Under the pieces are notes generated by a model, which was not told the origin of the DNA, did no database searches, and worked only from the letters and a program-made list of their open reading frames with translations. Made by a program: the position numbers and the translations under genes. This document shows positions 1 through 7,801 of a stretch of 64,000 nt of DNA, piece after piece. How positions within the stretch are numbered: position 1 is the stretch's first letter; the number at the start of each line of letters is the position of its first letter. This DNA is from Streptacidiphilus sp. ASG 303. Lineage in GTDB: Bacteria; Actinomycetota; Actinomycetes; Streptomycetales; Streptomycetaceae. The stretch spans positions 177,718 through 241,717 of the forward strand of contig NZ_JAJLRA010000009.1 of the NCBI RefSeq assembly GCF_020991365.1, given 5' to 3'.

Positions 1-268
1 GCCGGCCGACCGGGAGCGGGTCTTCGACCGCTTCACGCGGCTGGACGCGGCCCGCGACCGGGGCAGCGGCGGCGCGGGCCTCGGTCTCGCCATCGCCCGC
101 GACCTCGCCGCCCGCCACGGCGGCACGCTCGCGGTGGACCCCGCGGCGCGGTCCGGAGCGTGCTTCGTCCTGCGCCTCCCCGCGGCGGAGGGGCCGGGAG
201 CGGCCGGGACGGCTCCGGTGGGGGTACGGCCGCTCCTAGAAGGAGCGCCACCAGTCCCGGCACGGTGA
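1..268 (+). CDS. Sensor histidine kinase, C-terminal fragment
   Basis: The window begins inside this gene; it reads from base 2 and stops with TGA at 266-268, leaving about 88 codons. The visible part is the end of a GHKL ATPase domain: an ERVFDRFTR stretch resembling the F box, then the G2 box GSGGAGLGLAIARDL, then a closing strand ending FVLRLP. This is the usual C-terminus of a membrane two-component kinase; the sensor and phospho-acceptor parts lie outside. A Pro/Gly-rich tail follows. Partner regulator unknown. Confidence 0.85.
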   Translation, partial: PADRERVFDRFTRLDAARDRGSGGAGLGLAIARDLAARHGGTLAVDPAARSGACFVLRLPAAEGPGAAGTAPVGVRPLLEGAPPVPAR

Positions 269-364
269 ACGATGCATGAGCCGATCGTACGGTCCGGCCC
301 TCCTGCGTGCACGCGCCTTTCCCGCAGGCGCCGCTCCGCGAGGGCGCCGTACGGGCACGGGACG

Positions 365-414
365 GGCGTTCACCGCTTCCGCGCATCCCGGGGCCGGCGG
401 AGGCGGTGAACGCC
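365..414. repeat. 12-bp perfect inverted repeat
   Basis: GGCGTTCACCGC at 365-376 is matched by GCGGTGAACGCC at 403-414 with a 26-nt spacer. It lies between the kinase fragment and the ECF gene. It could end kinase transcription or bind a regulator; its right arm contains the TGAAC proposed as the ECF -35 element. Confidence 0.5.
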
Positions 415-432
415 GCGCGCCCGGTGCACGTC
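407..432 (+). promoter_or_regulatory. Candidate ECF-type promoter (TGAAC-N17-CGTC)
   Basis: TGAAC at 407-411 and CGTC at 429-432 are separated by 17 nt, the spacing expected of many ECF sigma promoters, which are commonly autoregulated. It would give a leader of about 100 nt before the ECF gene. In sequence this GC-rich such matches can arise by chance. Confidence 0.35.
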
Positions 433-545
433 ATGTCCTCGCCCCCGCAGGGCCCCGGGGGCGGGGGAATCCGCTCCGCGGTTTCCTGTTATGCCGGTCC
501 CGTGCAGGCGTCTGCTGAGGTGGGGCCGCCCGGAACGGAAGGGCG

Positions 546-3482
546 GTGCGAGACGACAGGTGGTCGACGATGAGGGTGAGCGGTACGGACGTGCGTGGGG
601 ACGCCGACCTGGTGCGGGCGGCGCAGGCCGGGGACGCGCAGGCGCTGGAGGCGCTGGTGCGGCGGTCGGTGCCGCTGGTCTACAACCTGGTGGGCCGGGC
701 GCTGGGCGGCGGCCAGGACGTGGACGACCTGGTGCAGGAGACGATGCTCCGCGTGCTGGGGGCGCTCGGCGGCCTGCGGGAGCCCGAGCGGTACCGGTCC
801 TGGCTGGTGACGATCGCGCTGCGGCAGGTCAGGGACCGGTGGCGGTCGGGGTCGGCCGCCCCCGAGGCGGCGGCCGACCTGGCGGAGCTGGAGGAGCGGC
901 GGCCGCAGGCGGGGGTCCGGTTCGAGGAGTGGGCGATCTGGCGGCTGCGGCTCGGCGGCCAGCGCCGGGAGACCGCCGCCGCGGCGGCGTGGCTGGACGA
1001 GCAGCACCGGCACACCGCCGCCCTGTGGTGGCTGGAGGTCGCCGGGGAGCTGACCCGGGGTGAGGTGGCCGGAGCGCTCGGGGTGGGCGCGGCGCACGCG
1101 GCGGTGCGCGTCCAGCGGATGCGCGGGCAGCTGGACGTGTGCCGGGCGGTGGTCCGCGCCCTGGAGGCGCACGGCGCCGCCGCGCCCGGGGACGGGTGCG
1201 ACCTGCTGGGCTCCCTGGTCGACGGCTGGGACGGGGTGCCGTCGGCCCTGATGCGCAAGCGGCTGGCCAGGCACCTGCGGGCCTGCCCGTCCTGCCGGCG
1301 GTTCGGCGAGGGCCTGGTGCCGGCGGAGGGGCTGCTGACCGGCCTGGGCCTGGTGCCGCTGCCGCCCGGCCTGGACGCGCACCTCTCCGGTGCCCTGGCG
1401 GGGCTCCCGGCCGGACCCGGGACGACCGCCGCCACCGGGCCCGGGGGACACACGGCCGGAACCGGGGGGCACGCGGCCAAGTCCGGGGGGCACGCGCCCG
1501 GAACCGGGGGGCACGCGGCCGACGCGGCGGTGCGCGGCGCCCGGGCGGCCCGGCGGGCGGGCCGGGCGCGTCCGGGCCTGCAGGCCCTGGCGGTGAAGTC
1601 CACCGTCGGCGCGGCGGCCGTCGCCGCGGCGGCCGCGGCGGTCGCGGTCGCCCTGCCGCCGCGGCAGGACCTCGCCTCCGCGCACCCGTCCGCCCCCTCC
1701 CCGTCGGCCGCGGTGCGGTCGGCGACGGCCGCACCGGTCCCGCAGCCGCGTCCGCAGTCCTCGGCGGTGCCGACCCGCACCAGCCGCTCGCAGCGGTCCG
1801 CACCCGCGATGGCCGACACCGGCTACCCGGTCCCGGCCCGGCCGGCCCGTCCCACGGGCAGGACCTACTACGTGAGCCCCGGCGGCTCGGACAGCAACCC
1901 GGGGACCTCGCCCCGGGCGCCCCTGCGCACCATCCAGCGGGCCGCGGACCTGACCGCGCCCGGCGACACCGTGTCGGTCATGAACGGCACGTACACGGAG
2001 GCACGCGAGGGCCTGGACGTCGTCCGCATCACCCGCTCGGGCGGGCCCGGACGGCCCATCACCTACCAGGCCTACCCGGGCCACCACCCCGTGATCCACC
2101 CCGTCACCGGCTGGAACGGGATCTCCGTCTCCGGCGCCTCCTACATCACCGTCCGCGGCCTGGACATCCGGGGCACCCGCGCCTCGCTGTCCCTGGCGGA
2201 CGCGGAACGGCACTCCGTCCCCGGCAGGCCGGCCTTCAACACGAACTGCCTGTCGGCGGCGAAGGGCTATCGGAGCTTCCCGCACCACCTCACGATCACC
2301 GGCAACCTCGTCCACGACTGCCCCGGGGCGGGCATCTCGGTGGCCGACGCCGACCACGTCACGATCGACCGGAACCGCGTCCACTCGACCTCCTGGTACA
2401 CCGCGTACGGCACCAGCGGCATCTCCGTCCTGCGGGCCCGGGACGTGGACCGCGGCGACCCCTCCCGCTACAAGATCCGCGTCACCCGCAACGTGTCCTA
2501 CGACAACGAGACCAAGGTCAAGTGGGAGGGCTGCCACTGCTACTCGGACGGCAACGGCATCATCATCGACACCCTCAAGGACAAGGGGGGCGACGGGCCG
2601 GACTACCGGGGCCGCGTCCTGGTCGCCGGCAACGTGTCCTTCGACAACGGCGGGTCCGGGATCCACTCCTTCAAGGGCATCCACGTCGACATCGTCAACA
2701 ACACCGCGTTCATGAACGGCCGCAGCCCCCGGATGAAGTACTACGGCGACATCTTCGCCGCGAACAGCACCGACGTGCGCCTGCTCGACAACATCGCCTA
2801 CGCCCGGCCGGGCGGGTACGTGAACTCGAAGTCCCGCAACGTCCGTGTCACCTACGACTACAACGTCTACTTCAACGGGCGGCGGCCCGAGGTGAAGGGC
2901 CCCCACGACATCGTCGCCGACCCGCTGTTCGCCAGGCCCGGCACCGTCTTCGGGGAGGCCGACTTCCGGCTGCGCCCCCACTCGCCGGCCGCCGGCACCG
3001 GACTCCCCTTCCCGGCGGCCCAGGGGTCCGGCCCCGCCCGTGGCGGCCGCCGCGCCCCCGACCGCGGCGCACTCCTGAGCGGCGTCCCGCTGGGCGGCGC
3101 GGCGGACGGCCTCCCGGCGTCGGCGGTGTCCGGCCCCGGGGGCGCGGACGGTCCCGCGCCGGGGGCGGACGGCCCTGCAGCGGGGATGGAGGGCTCCGCT
3201 GCGGGAGCGGCCGGCCCGGGGGACGGGACCGGGGCCGGGACCACCGCACGTCCCGGCAAGGGAGCCGTGGCCGCCCCGTCCGGGAGGGGCGGTGCCACGG
3301 AGCACGCCGCGGAGGCGGGCGCCCTGCCCGCCGGGCAGGCCCCCGCGGACAGCCCGGCGGACGGAGGCCGGACCCTGGCGCACACCGGGGCCGACCTGGC
3401 ACCGCTGGGCGCCGGGGCGGCCGCCCTCGTCGCCGGGGGCGCGCTGTTCCTGGAGGCGCGCCGCCGTCGGCGGCGTTCCTGA
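546..3482 (+). CDS. ECF sigma factor fused to zinc-finger motif, TM segment, beta-helix ectodomain and LAxTG sorting signal
   Basis: 978 residues, far longer than a normal 180-220-residue ECF sigma. Order: sigma-70 region 2 (about 21-105, with DVDDLVQETMLRVLG), region 4 helix-turn-helix (about 145-200), an H243-x3-C247-x2-C250 motif like zinc anti-sigma domains, four 7-residue GGH repeats (300-327), an Ala/Val membrane segment (353-371), a Pro/Ser linker, a right-handed beta-helix/DUF1565-like domain (about 440-835, opening TYYVSPGGSDSNPGT), a low-complexity linker, and a C-terminal LAHTG (944-948) followed by a hydrophobic stretch and Arg tail. LAxTG is the motif used by Streptomyces class E sortases. 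GTG 546 follows GGAAGGG; ATG 570 is an alternative start. Inference: a membrane-tethered sigma whose ectodomain may become wall-linked. Confidence 0.85.
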   Translation: MRDDRWSTMRVSGTDVRGDADLVRAAQAGDAQALEALVRRSVPLVYNLVGRALGGGQDVDDLVQETMLRVLGALGGLREPERYRSWLVTIALRQVRDRWRSGSAAPEAAADLAELEERRPQAGVRFEEWAIWRLRLGGQRRETAAAAAWLDEQHRHTAALWWLEVAGELTRGEVAGALGVGAAHAAVRVQRMRGQLDVCRAVVRALEAHGAAAPGDGCDLLGSLVDGWDGVPSALMRKRLARHLRACPSCRRFGEGLVPAEGLLTGLGLVPLPPGLDAHLSGALAGLPAGPGTTAATGPGGHTAGTGGHAAKSGGHAPGTGGHAADAAVRGARAARRAGRARPGLQALAVKSTVGAAAVAAAAAAVAVALPPRQDLASAHPSAPSPSAAVRSATAAPVPQPRPQSSAVPTRTSRSQRSAPAMADTGYPVPARPARPTGRTYYVSPGGSDSNPGTSPRAPLRTIQRAADLTAPGDTVSVMNGTYTEAREGLDVVRITRSGGPGRPITYQAYPGHHPVIHPVTGWNGISVSGASYITVRGLDIRGTRASLSLADAERHSVPGRPAFNTNCLSAAKGYRSFPHHLTITGNLVHDCPGAGISVADADHVTIDRNRVHSTSWYTAYGTSGISVLRARDVDRGDPSRYKIRVTRNVSYDNETKVKWEGCHCYSDGNGIIIDTLKDKGGDGPDYRGRVLVAGNVSFDNGGSGIHSFKGIHVDIVNNTAFMNGRSPRMKYYGDIFAANSTDVRLLDNIAYARPGGYVNSKSRNVRVTYDYNVYFNGRRPEVKGPHDIVADPLFARPGTVFGEADFRLRPHSPAAGTGLPFPAAQGSGPARGGRRAPDRGALLSGVPLGGAADGLPASAVSGPGGADGPAPGADGPAAGMEGSAAGAAGPGDGTGAGTTARPGKGAVAAPSGRGGATEHAAEAGALPAGQAPADSPADGGRTLAHTGADLAPLGAGAAALVAGGALFLEARRRRRRS
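1443..1526 (+). repeat. Four in-frame 21-bp repeats (GGHxxxx)
   Basis: Four consecutive 21-bp units at 1443, 1464, 1485 and 1506 encode GGHTAGT, GGHAAKS, GGHAPGT and GGHAADA, just before the membrane segment of the ECF fusion. They form a small cytoplasmic-side His-bearing linker. Confidence 0.8.
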
Positions 3483-3516
3483 CCGGACGGCGGGGCGCCT
3501 CCCCGAGCCGGCCCTC

Positions 3517-3556
3517 CGCCCGGACCGTCGCCGTGCACGGGGCGGCGGTCCGGGCG
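3517..3556. terminator. Bidirectional terminator hairpin
   Basis: Arms 3517-3532 and 3541-3556 (16 bp, one G-U) with loop GTGCACGG. It sits between the convergent ECF fusion and cbiZ genes. Confidence 0.65.
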
Positions 3557-3698
3557 GCGCGGCGGGGGCGGCCCGGGCTGGGGAGAGGACGGCCGTGTCC
3601 GGGCCCACGCAGTCCGCAGAGGACCGCTCCTCACCGCCGGCCGGGCCGCCCCCGCCGACCGGGCCGCGGGGAGCGGCCGGCCGGCGGGTGAGCGGCGC

Positions 3699-4517
3699 TC
3701 AGCGCGGGCCGGCGGGCGGCAGGACGCCGCGGCAGCCCGGGAGCGGGGCGGGGTGGCCGGGGGCGGGGCCGGCGGCCCGGCGCTCGCGGTCGCGTTCGGC
3801 GCCCTCCCGCACCGCCCGGTGCACGGCGCGGGCCAGCCGGGCGCCCCAGAGGGAGCGGGGTCCGCCGAAGGGTTCGGCGGGGCGGCCGGGCCCAGGGGTC
3901 CGCACCGCCACGCAGACCGCGTCGGAGGGGGTGCCGGAGCAGTCGTAGCCGGCGTCGAGCAGGGCCTGCACCTTGGCCTCGGCCGCCGTGGTGGCGAGGT
4001 TGACCAGGCCCGCGTCGGTGACCGCCGCCGGGACGACCGCGAGGATGTTGACCGTGCCGGGGACATAGGGCGCGGCCGACCCGGCACGGGCTGAGGCACC
4101 GGCAGGGGCCGTTCCGGTCGGGTCCGGGGCCGCCGCCCAGACGGGCACCCCGATGCCGGAGGTCACCACTGCGGTCACCCCGCCGTCGACCGCCCGGGTG
4201 ACGTCGTCCACCTCCGCGGCGGTCATCAGGCCCACGCCCTCACCGGCGAGGCCGTGCGCCGCGGCGAGCCGGGCGAGGTGCCGGTCGGGGTCCATGCGCG
4301 CGTACCCGGCGCGGACCTGGGCGTTCACCACCCAGTGCCGCTCGCCGAGGCCGCCGCCGAGGACGGCGCTGCTGACCATCCGCCAGCCCGGACCGGCCCG
4401 CCAGACGAGCAGGTGGCGGCAGGCGCCGTCCTCCGTGCGGCAGGAGCGCTCGACCACGACGCCCGGCGGCGGGCAGCCCTCCTCCGGCCCGCGGGCCTCC
4501 TCCCGCAGCAGCGTCAC
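3699..4517 (-). CDS. cbiZ: Adenosylcobinamide amidohydrolase (CbiZ family)
   Basis: 272 residues. CbiZ enzymes cleave the aminopropanol side chain from adenosylpseudocobalamin or adenosylcobinamide to give cobyric acid for salvage. Family features seen: an early GLGERHWVVNAQV block, TAAEVDDVTRAVDGGVTAVV, SGIGVPVWAA, GTVNILAVVPAAVTDAGLVN and a terminal TTAAEAKVQALLDAGYDCSG segment with a TPSDAVCVA strand. The GTG at 4517 is chosen because AGGGAGGGG lies about 7 nt upstream; the frame is open further upstream but that part is repeat-rich and protein-like only by chance. No other cobamide genes and no recognisable cobalamin riboswitch lie nearby, so it is a lone salvage gene. The last ~50 residues are charged and low complexity. 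Confidence 0.85.
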   Translation of the reverse strand: MTLLREEARGPEEGCPPPGVVVERSCRTEDGACRHLLVWRAGPGWRMVSSAVLGGGLGERHWVVNAQVRAGYARMDPDRHLARLAAAHGLAGEGVGLMTAAEVDDVTRAVDGGVTAVVTSGIGVPVWAAAPDPTGTAPAGASARAGSAAPYVPGTVNILAVVPAAVTDAGLVNLATTAAEAKVQALLDAGYDCSGTPSDAVCVAVRTPGPGRPAEPFGGPRSLWGARLARAVHRAVREGAERDRERRAAGPAPGHPAPLPGCRGVLPPAGPR

Positions 4518-4556
4518 CGTCGCCCCTCCCTGTCGCGGCCGTGCGGCCGTCACGGC

Positions 4557-4631
4557 CGGTCCGTCCGGCAGCCGTCCGTCCGACAGCTGTCCGTCAGGCA
4601 GCCGTCCGTCCGGCAGCCGTCCGCCGGGCAG
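4557..4631. repeat. Five 15-bp tandem repeats
   Basis: Units at 4557, 4572, 4587, 4602 and 4617 follow CCGTCCGTCCGGCAG with few changes. The array lies 40 bp upstream of the chosen cbiZ start, probably in its promoter or leader. Confidence 0.8.
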
Positions 4632-4724
4632 TCTCCCAGACCGGCCCGGACGGCCCGGCGGGCGGGACCGCCCCGCCCGGCACCGGGACCGCCGGCGCCG
4701 CCCGGTGCCGCCGCCGCGGCAGCG

Positions 4725-4783
4725 GGGGGCCGCCTCCTGTGACGCGGCGTCAGACCGGCTGCACGTCACGGGAGGCGGCCCCC
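4725..4783 (-). terminator. Long hairpin downstream of alcohol dehydrogenase
   Basis: Arms 4725-4744 and 4764-4783 (20 bp, one G-U) with a 19-nt loop, 22 nt beyond the dehydrogenase stop on the minus strand. It should separate that gene from cbiZ. Confidence 0.65.
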
Positions 4784-4805
4784 GGCACCCTCCCGGGGTC
4801 CCGGC

Positions 4806-5990
4806 TCAGGGCTTGAAGAGCACCTTGACGGCGCCGTCCTCCTTCTTCTGGAACATCGCGTACGCCTCGGGCGCCTTCTCCAGCGGGACCCGGTGGGTGG
4901 CGAAGTCGTCGACGCCGAGGGGGTCGGCGTCGGTGAGCAGCGGCAGGATGTCGCCGACCCAGCGGTGGACGTTGGCCTGGCCCATCCGCAGCTGGATCTG
5001 CTTGTCGAACATGGTGAGCAGCGGCATCGGGTCGGCCATGCCGCCGTAGACGCCGGAGACGGAGACGGTGCCGCCGCGGCGGACGAGGCCGATGGCGAGG
5101 TGGAGGGCGCTGAGGCGGTCCAGGCCGGCGTTCTCCATGAGCTTCGCGGCGAGGGCGTCGGGCAGCAGTCCGGTCAGCTGCTGGGCGAGCTTGCCGACGG
5201 GGGCGCCGTGGGCCTCCATGCCGACGGCGTCGATGACGGCGTCGGGGCCCCGGCCGCCGGTGAGGTCGCGGACGGCGTCGACCAGGTGCTTCCCGTGCTC
5301 GCGCAGGTCCAGGGCGTGGACGCCGCGGGCGCGGGCCCGCTCCAGGCGCTCCGGGACGAGGTCCACCCCGATGACGGTGCCCGCGCCGCGGTGGGCCGCG
5401 ATGCGGGCGGCCATGTCGCCGATCGGTCCGAGGCCGAGGACGGCGACGCTGCCCCCGGGCGGCACGGCCGCGTACTCGACGGCCTGCCAGGCGGTGGGCA
5501 GCACGTCGGAGAGGTAGACGAAGCGCTCGTCGGGCGGCCCGTCGGGCACGGCGATCGGGAGGGTGTTCCCGAAGGGCACCCGCAGATACTCGGCCTGGCC
5601 GCCGGGGACCTGGCCGTAGAGCTTGGTGTAGCCGAACAGGGACGCGCCGGTGCCGTACTCGTGGACCTGCGTGGTCTCGCACTGCGAGTGCAGCCCCTGC
5701 CCGCACATGAAGCAGGTGCCGCAGGAGACGTTGAAGGGCACGACCACGCGGTCGCCGGGGCGCACCGCGGTGACCTCGGGCCCGACCTCCTGGACGACGC
5801 CCATCGGCTCGTGGCCGAGGATGTCGCCCTCGTCGATGAACGGCCCGAAGAGCTCGTAGAGGTGGAGGTCGGACCCGCACAGGCCGGTGGTGGTGATCCT
5901 GACGATCACGTCGGCCGGGTCCTTGATCGCCGGGTCGGGCACGGTGTCCACGCGGACGTCGCGCTTGCCGTGCCAGGTCAGGGCTCTCAT
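4806..5990 (-). CDS. Zinc-dependent alcohol/formaldehyde dehydrogenase family protein
   Basis: 394 residues, the size of the glutathione-independent formaldehyde dehydrogenase-like branch of the medium-chain dehydrogenases. Catalytic zinc ligands are visible: C38 (CGSDLH), H60-E61 (GHEPMG). The structural zinc site has all four Cys (C90, C93, C96, C104). The nucleotide-binding fold carries VLGLGPIGDMAARIA. An insertion around 270-310 is typical of this branch. ATG at 5990 follows GGAGGAGAAACC, a strong ribosome site. Cytoplasmic, NAD(P)-dependent; the real substrate cannot be read. It is followed by a strong hairpin and appears monocistronic. Confidence 0.88.
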   Translation of the reverse strand: MRALTWHGKRDVRVDTVPDPAIKDPADVIVRITTTGLCGSDLHLYELFGPFIDEGDILGHEPMGVVQEVGPEVTAVRPGDRVVVPFNVSCGTCFMCGQGLHSQCETTQVHEYGTGASLFGYTKLYGQVPGGQAEYLRVPFGNTLPIAVPDGPPDERFVYLSDVLPTAWQAVEYAAVPPGGSVAVLGLGPIGDMAARIAAHRGAGTVIGVDLVPERLERARARGVHALDLREHGKHLVDAVRDLTGGRGPDAVIDAVGMEAHGAPVGKLAQQLTGLLPDALAAKLMENAGLDRLSALHLAIGLVRRGGTVSVSGVYGGMADPMPLLTMFDKQIQLRMGQANVHRWVGDILPLLTDADPLGVDDFATHRVPLEKAPEAYAMFQKKEDGAVKVLFKP

Positions 5991-6251
5991 GGTTTCTCCT
6001 CCGGTGGTGCGGTGTCCGGGTGCTCCCGTCCCGCTTCGGCCCCCCTGCCGGTTCCCCCTGCCGGTTCCCCCGCCTCGGTCGCCTCTCCCGGCGCGGTGCG
6101 CCGAAACCCCGCCGCCCGCGCGGCCGGGGCGTTGTCGGCGGGCCGCGCGATACTGCCCGTGGGGCGCGGGGCCCGGAGGGCCCGGCCGCCCGGGGCACCC
6201 GCTGACCCGGCGGCCGACGGCGGCCCCGGGGCGGACGTGAGGAGGGACGCC

Positions 6252-6983
6252 GTGACGGAGTGGCCGACCGGGCGGGGCACCTCCCTGAGCGCCGCGCAGC
6301 GGCGGGTGCTGCTGGAGGCGGACCCGGTCACGGGCGAGGCGGACGGGAGTGCGGCGGCGCTGCGGGCGCTGGCGGCCAAGGGACTTGTCGCGGCGTACGG
6401 CAGGCGGGGCGCCCGGTACCTGACGGCGTTCGGGCGGCAGGTGCGCGCCGGGCTGGAGGCGGACCGGCGTCCGGAACAGGAGCAGGACCGGGAGCAGGGC
6501 GGCGGGCGGCCCTCGGGGTTCGCGGCGGCGACGGGCGGGGAGACGGGCACGGGCGCGCCCGTCCCGGGGCGGGCGGCCGCGGCGGCGGCCGCGTGGGAGG
6601 CCCTGCTGGAGATCCGCCGGGTGACCGGCTCCGGGGGCGGACCGGGGTCCGGGGGCGCGGCGCGGCGGACGCCCGCCGCGTGGGAGCGCGGGCGGCCGGT
6701 GCCCGCGGTCGCGCTGGCGCTGGAGGCGGCGGGCGTGCCGTCCGCCGTCGCCGACGCCTCGGGGCGGCGGGTGCGCGCCGGCTACCGCGTCACGGCGGGG
6801 GGCGGGACCGGGTCGGCCAGGGTGGAGTGGCTGGTCCTGCCCGGCACGCCCGCGGCGGCGGACGAGGCGGAGCGGCGGCTGCGGGAGTGCGCGTCGCTGC
6901 TGGGCCGGTGGGGGTGGGAGGCCCTGCCGTACCGGGCGTCGGGCGGGGTGCGGTTCCTGGAGGTGGCGCCCGCGCGGGCCTGA
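6252..6983 (+). CDS. Hypothetical protein with winged-helix-like N-terminus
   Basis: 243 residues; I do not recognise a named family. Residues about 10-65 (LSAAQRRVLLEADP ... LRALAAKGLVAAYGRRG) read like a small winged helix in which a helix is followed by a basic wing, ending TAFGRQVRAGL. A Gln/Glu/Gly-rich linker follows, then an Ala-rich helix and a C-terminal part with alternating strands. No membrane segment or signal peptide. GTG 6252 is preceded by GAGGAGGG with 6-8 nt spacing, and the following PadR gene is convergent. It might be a DNA-binding or cargo protein of a nearby stress gene, but nothing fixes this. Confidence 0.65.
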   Translation: MTEWPTGRGTSLSAAQRRVLLEADPVTGEADGSAAALRALAAKGLVAAYGRRGARYLTAFGRQVRAGLEADRRPEQEQDREQGGGRPSGFAAATGGETGTGAPVPGRAAAAAAAWEALLEIRRVTGSGGGPGSGGAARRTPAAWERGRPVPAVALALEAAGVPSAVADASGRRVRAGYRVTAGGGTGSARVEWLVLPGTPAAADEAERRLRECASLLGRWGWEALPYRASGGVRFLEVAPARA

Positions 6984-7065
6984 GCGGCGCGGTCCCGGAC
7001 CTCGGCCGCCCGACTGCGCGGCGCACGCAGCCCCGCGGGAGGGGACGGCGCGGCGGACGCGGCCC

Positions 7066-7710
7066 TCAGGAGCCGAGCATCGCCCGCACCTCGGTGAGCC
7101 ACGCCAGGTCCGCCTGGGCGCGGCGGAGGCCGAACAGGGCGGTCATGCCGCGGGCGTCGAGCCGGGGCGGACCGCCGTCCGGGGCCTGCGGGCTCCGGGG
7201 GGCGGGTCGGAGTTCCAGCCGCGGCAGGGCGGCGGTGTCGACGCCCTTGCGGCGGAGGATGTCCGCGCAGTGCTCCTCGGTCGAGGCGGCGCGGCGGTGC
7301 CAGGCGGCGAGGAGCTCCTCCAGGCGGGCGGGGTCGTCGTGGGCGGCGAAGAAGAGCCGGAGCTGGAGGGGCTGGCGCCCCCGTTCCTCGGTGAGGTCGA
7401 CGGTGGCGAGCCACGAGCGGAAGGCGGCCTCGCCCTCGGCGGTGGCGCGGTAGACCCGCTTGTCCGGCGCGCCGCTCTGCGGGACGTCGCGGGCGGTGGC
7501 CCAGCCGCGATCGGCGAGCTTGGGCAGCTCGGCGTAGATGTGGGCACGGGTCACCGGCCAGAAGTGGCCGATCGACCGGTCCGCGAGACGCGCGAGCTCC
7601 CATCCGCTGGCCGGTCCGTCCAGGAGCAGGCCGAGGACGACGTAGCCGCCCACCGACGGCGGCCGCGGCATGGGCCCGGTGTCGTCGCTGCGGCGTTTCG
7701 GCTGGGGCAT
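7066..7710 (-). CDS. PadR family transcriptional regulator
   Basis: 214 residues. The N-terminal winged helix (VLGLLLDGPASGWELARLADRS, then a THIYAEL-like recognition segment HIYAELPKLADRGWA) and the C-terminal antiparallel helices of the Vir-type PadR domain (FFAAHDDPARLEELLAAW) are clear. PadR proteins are dimeric repressors that often control a divergent exporter and respond to aromatic or drug-like ligands. It is divergent from a DHA2 exporter with TAGTCAACA motifs between them. ATG 7710 is used; an internal ATG 13 codons later is possible since neither has a good ribosome site. The region 120-150 is Pro-rich and variable. Confidence 0.88.
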   Translation of the reverse strand: MPQPKRRSDDTGPMPRPPSVGGYVVLGLLLDGPASGWELARLADRSIGHFWPVTRAHIYAELPKLADRGWATARDVPQSGAPDKRVYRATAEGEAAFRSWLATVDLTEERGRQPLQLRLFFAAHDDPARLEELLAAWHRRAASTEEHCADILRRKGVDTAALPRLELRPAPRSPQAPDGGPPRLDARGMTALFGLRRAQADLAWLTEVRAMLGS

Positions 7711-7757
7711 GGGGCCAGTATCCCAGTCCGCCTTGCGGGCGTCGGCCCTCTCCTGCA

Positions 7758-7789
7758 TAGTCAACAGTGCACTAGTCAACACTTGACTA
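7758..7789. promoter_or_regulatory. PadR operator region
   Basis: A perfect inverted repeat TAGTCAACACTTGACTA (7773-7789, centre CAC) plus a direct copy of its left half, TAGTCAACA, at 7758-7766, exactly 15 bp upstream. It abuts the AAGGAGG ribosome site of the exporter, so binding would block its transcription. Confidence 0.6.
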
Positions 7790-7801
7790 AGGAGGTCCGT
7801 G

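Noticed and set aside
489..3608. A 1039-residue open frame on the minus strand
   Set aside because: It is antisense to the ECF fusion, which has clear domains; the minus frame is Arg/Gly/Ala-rich with no fold pattern, a third-position GC artefact.
4518..4800. Cobalamin riboswitch upstream of cbiZ
   Set aside because: No B12 box or conserved cores are visible in the short leader; the region is filled by 15-bp repeats and a terminator.
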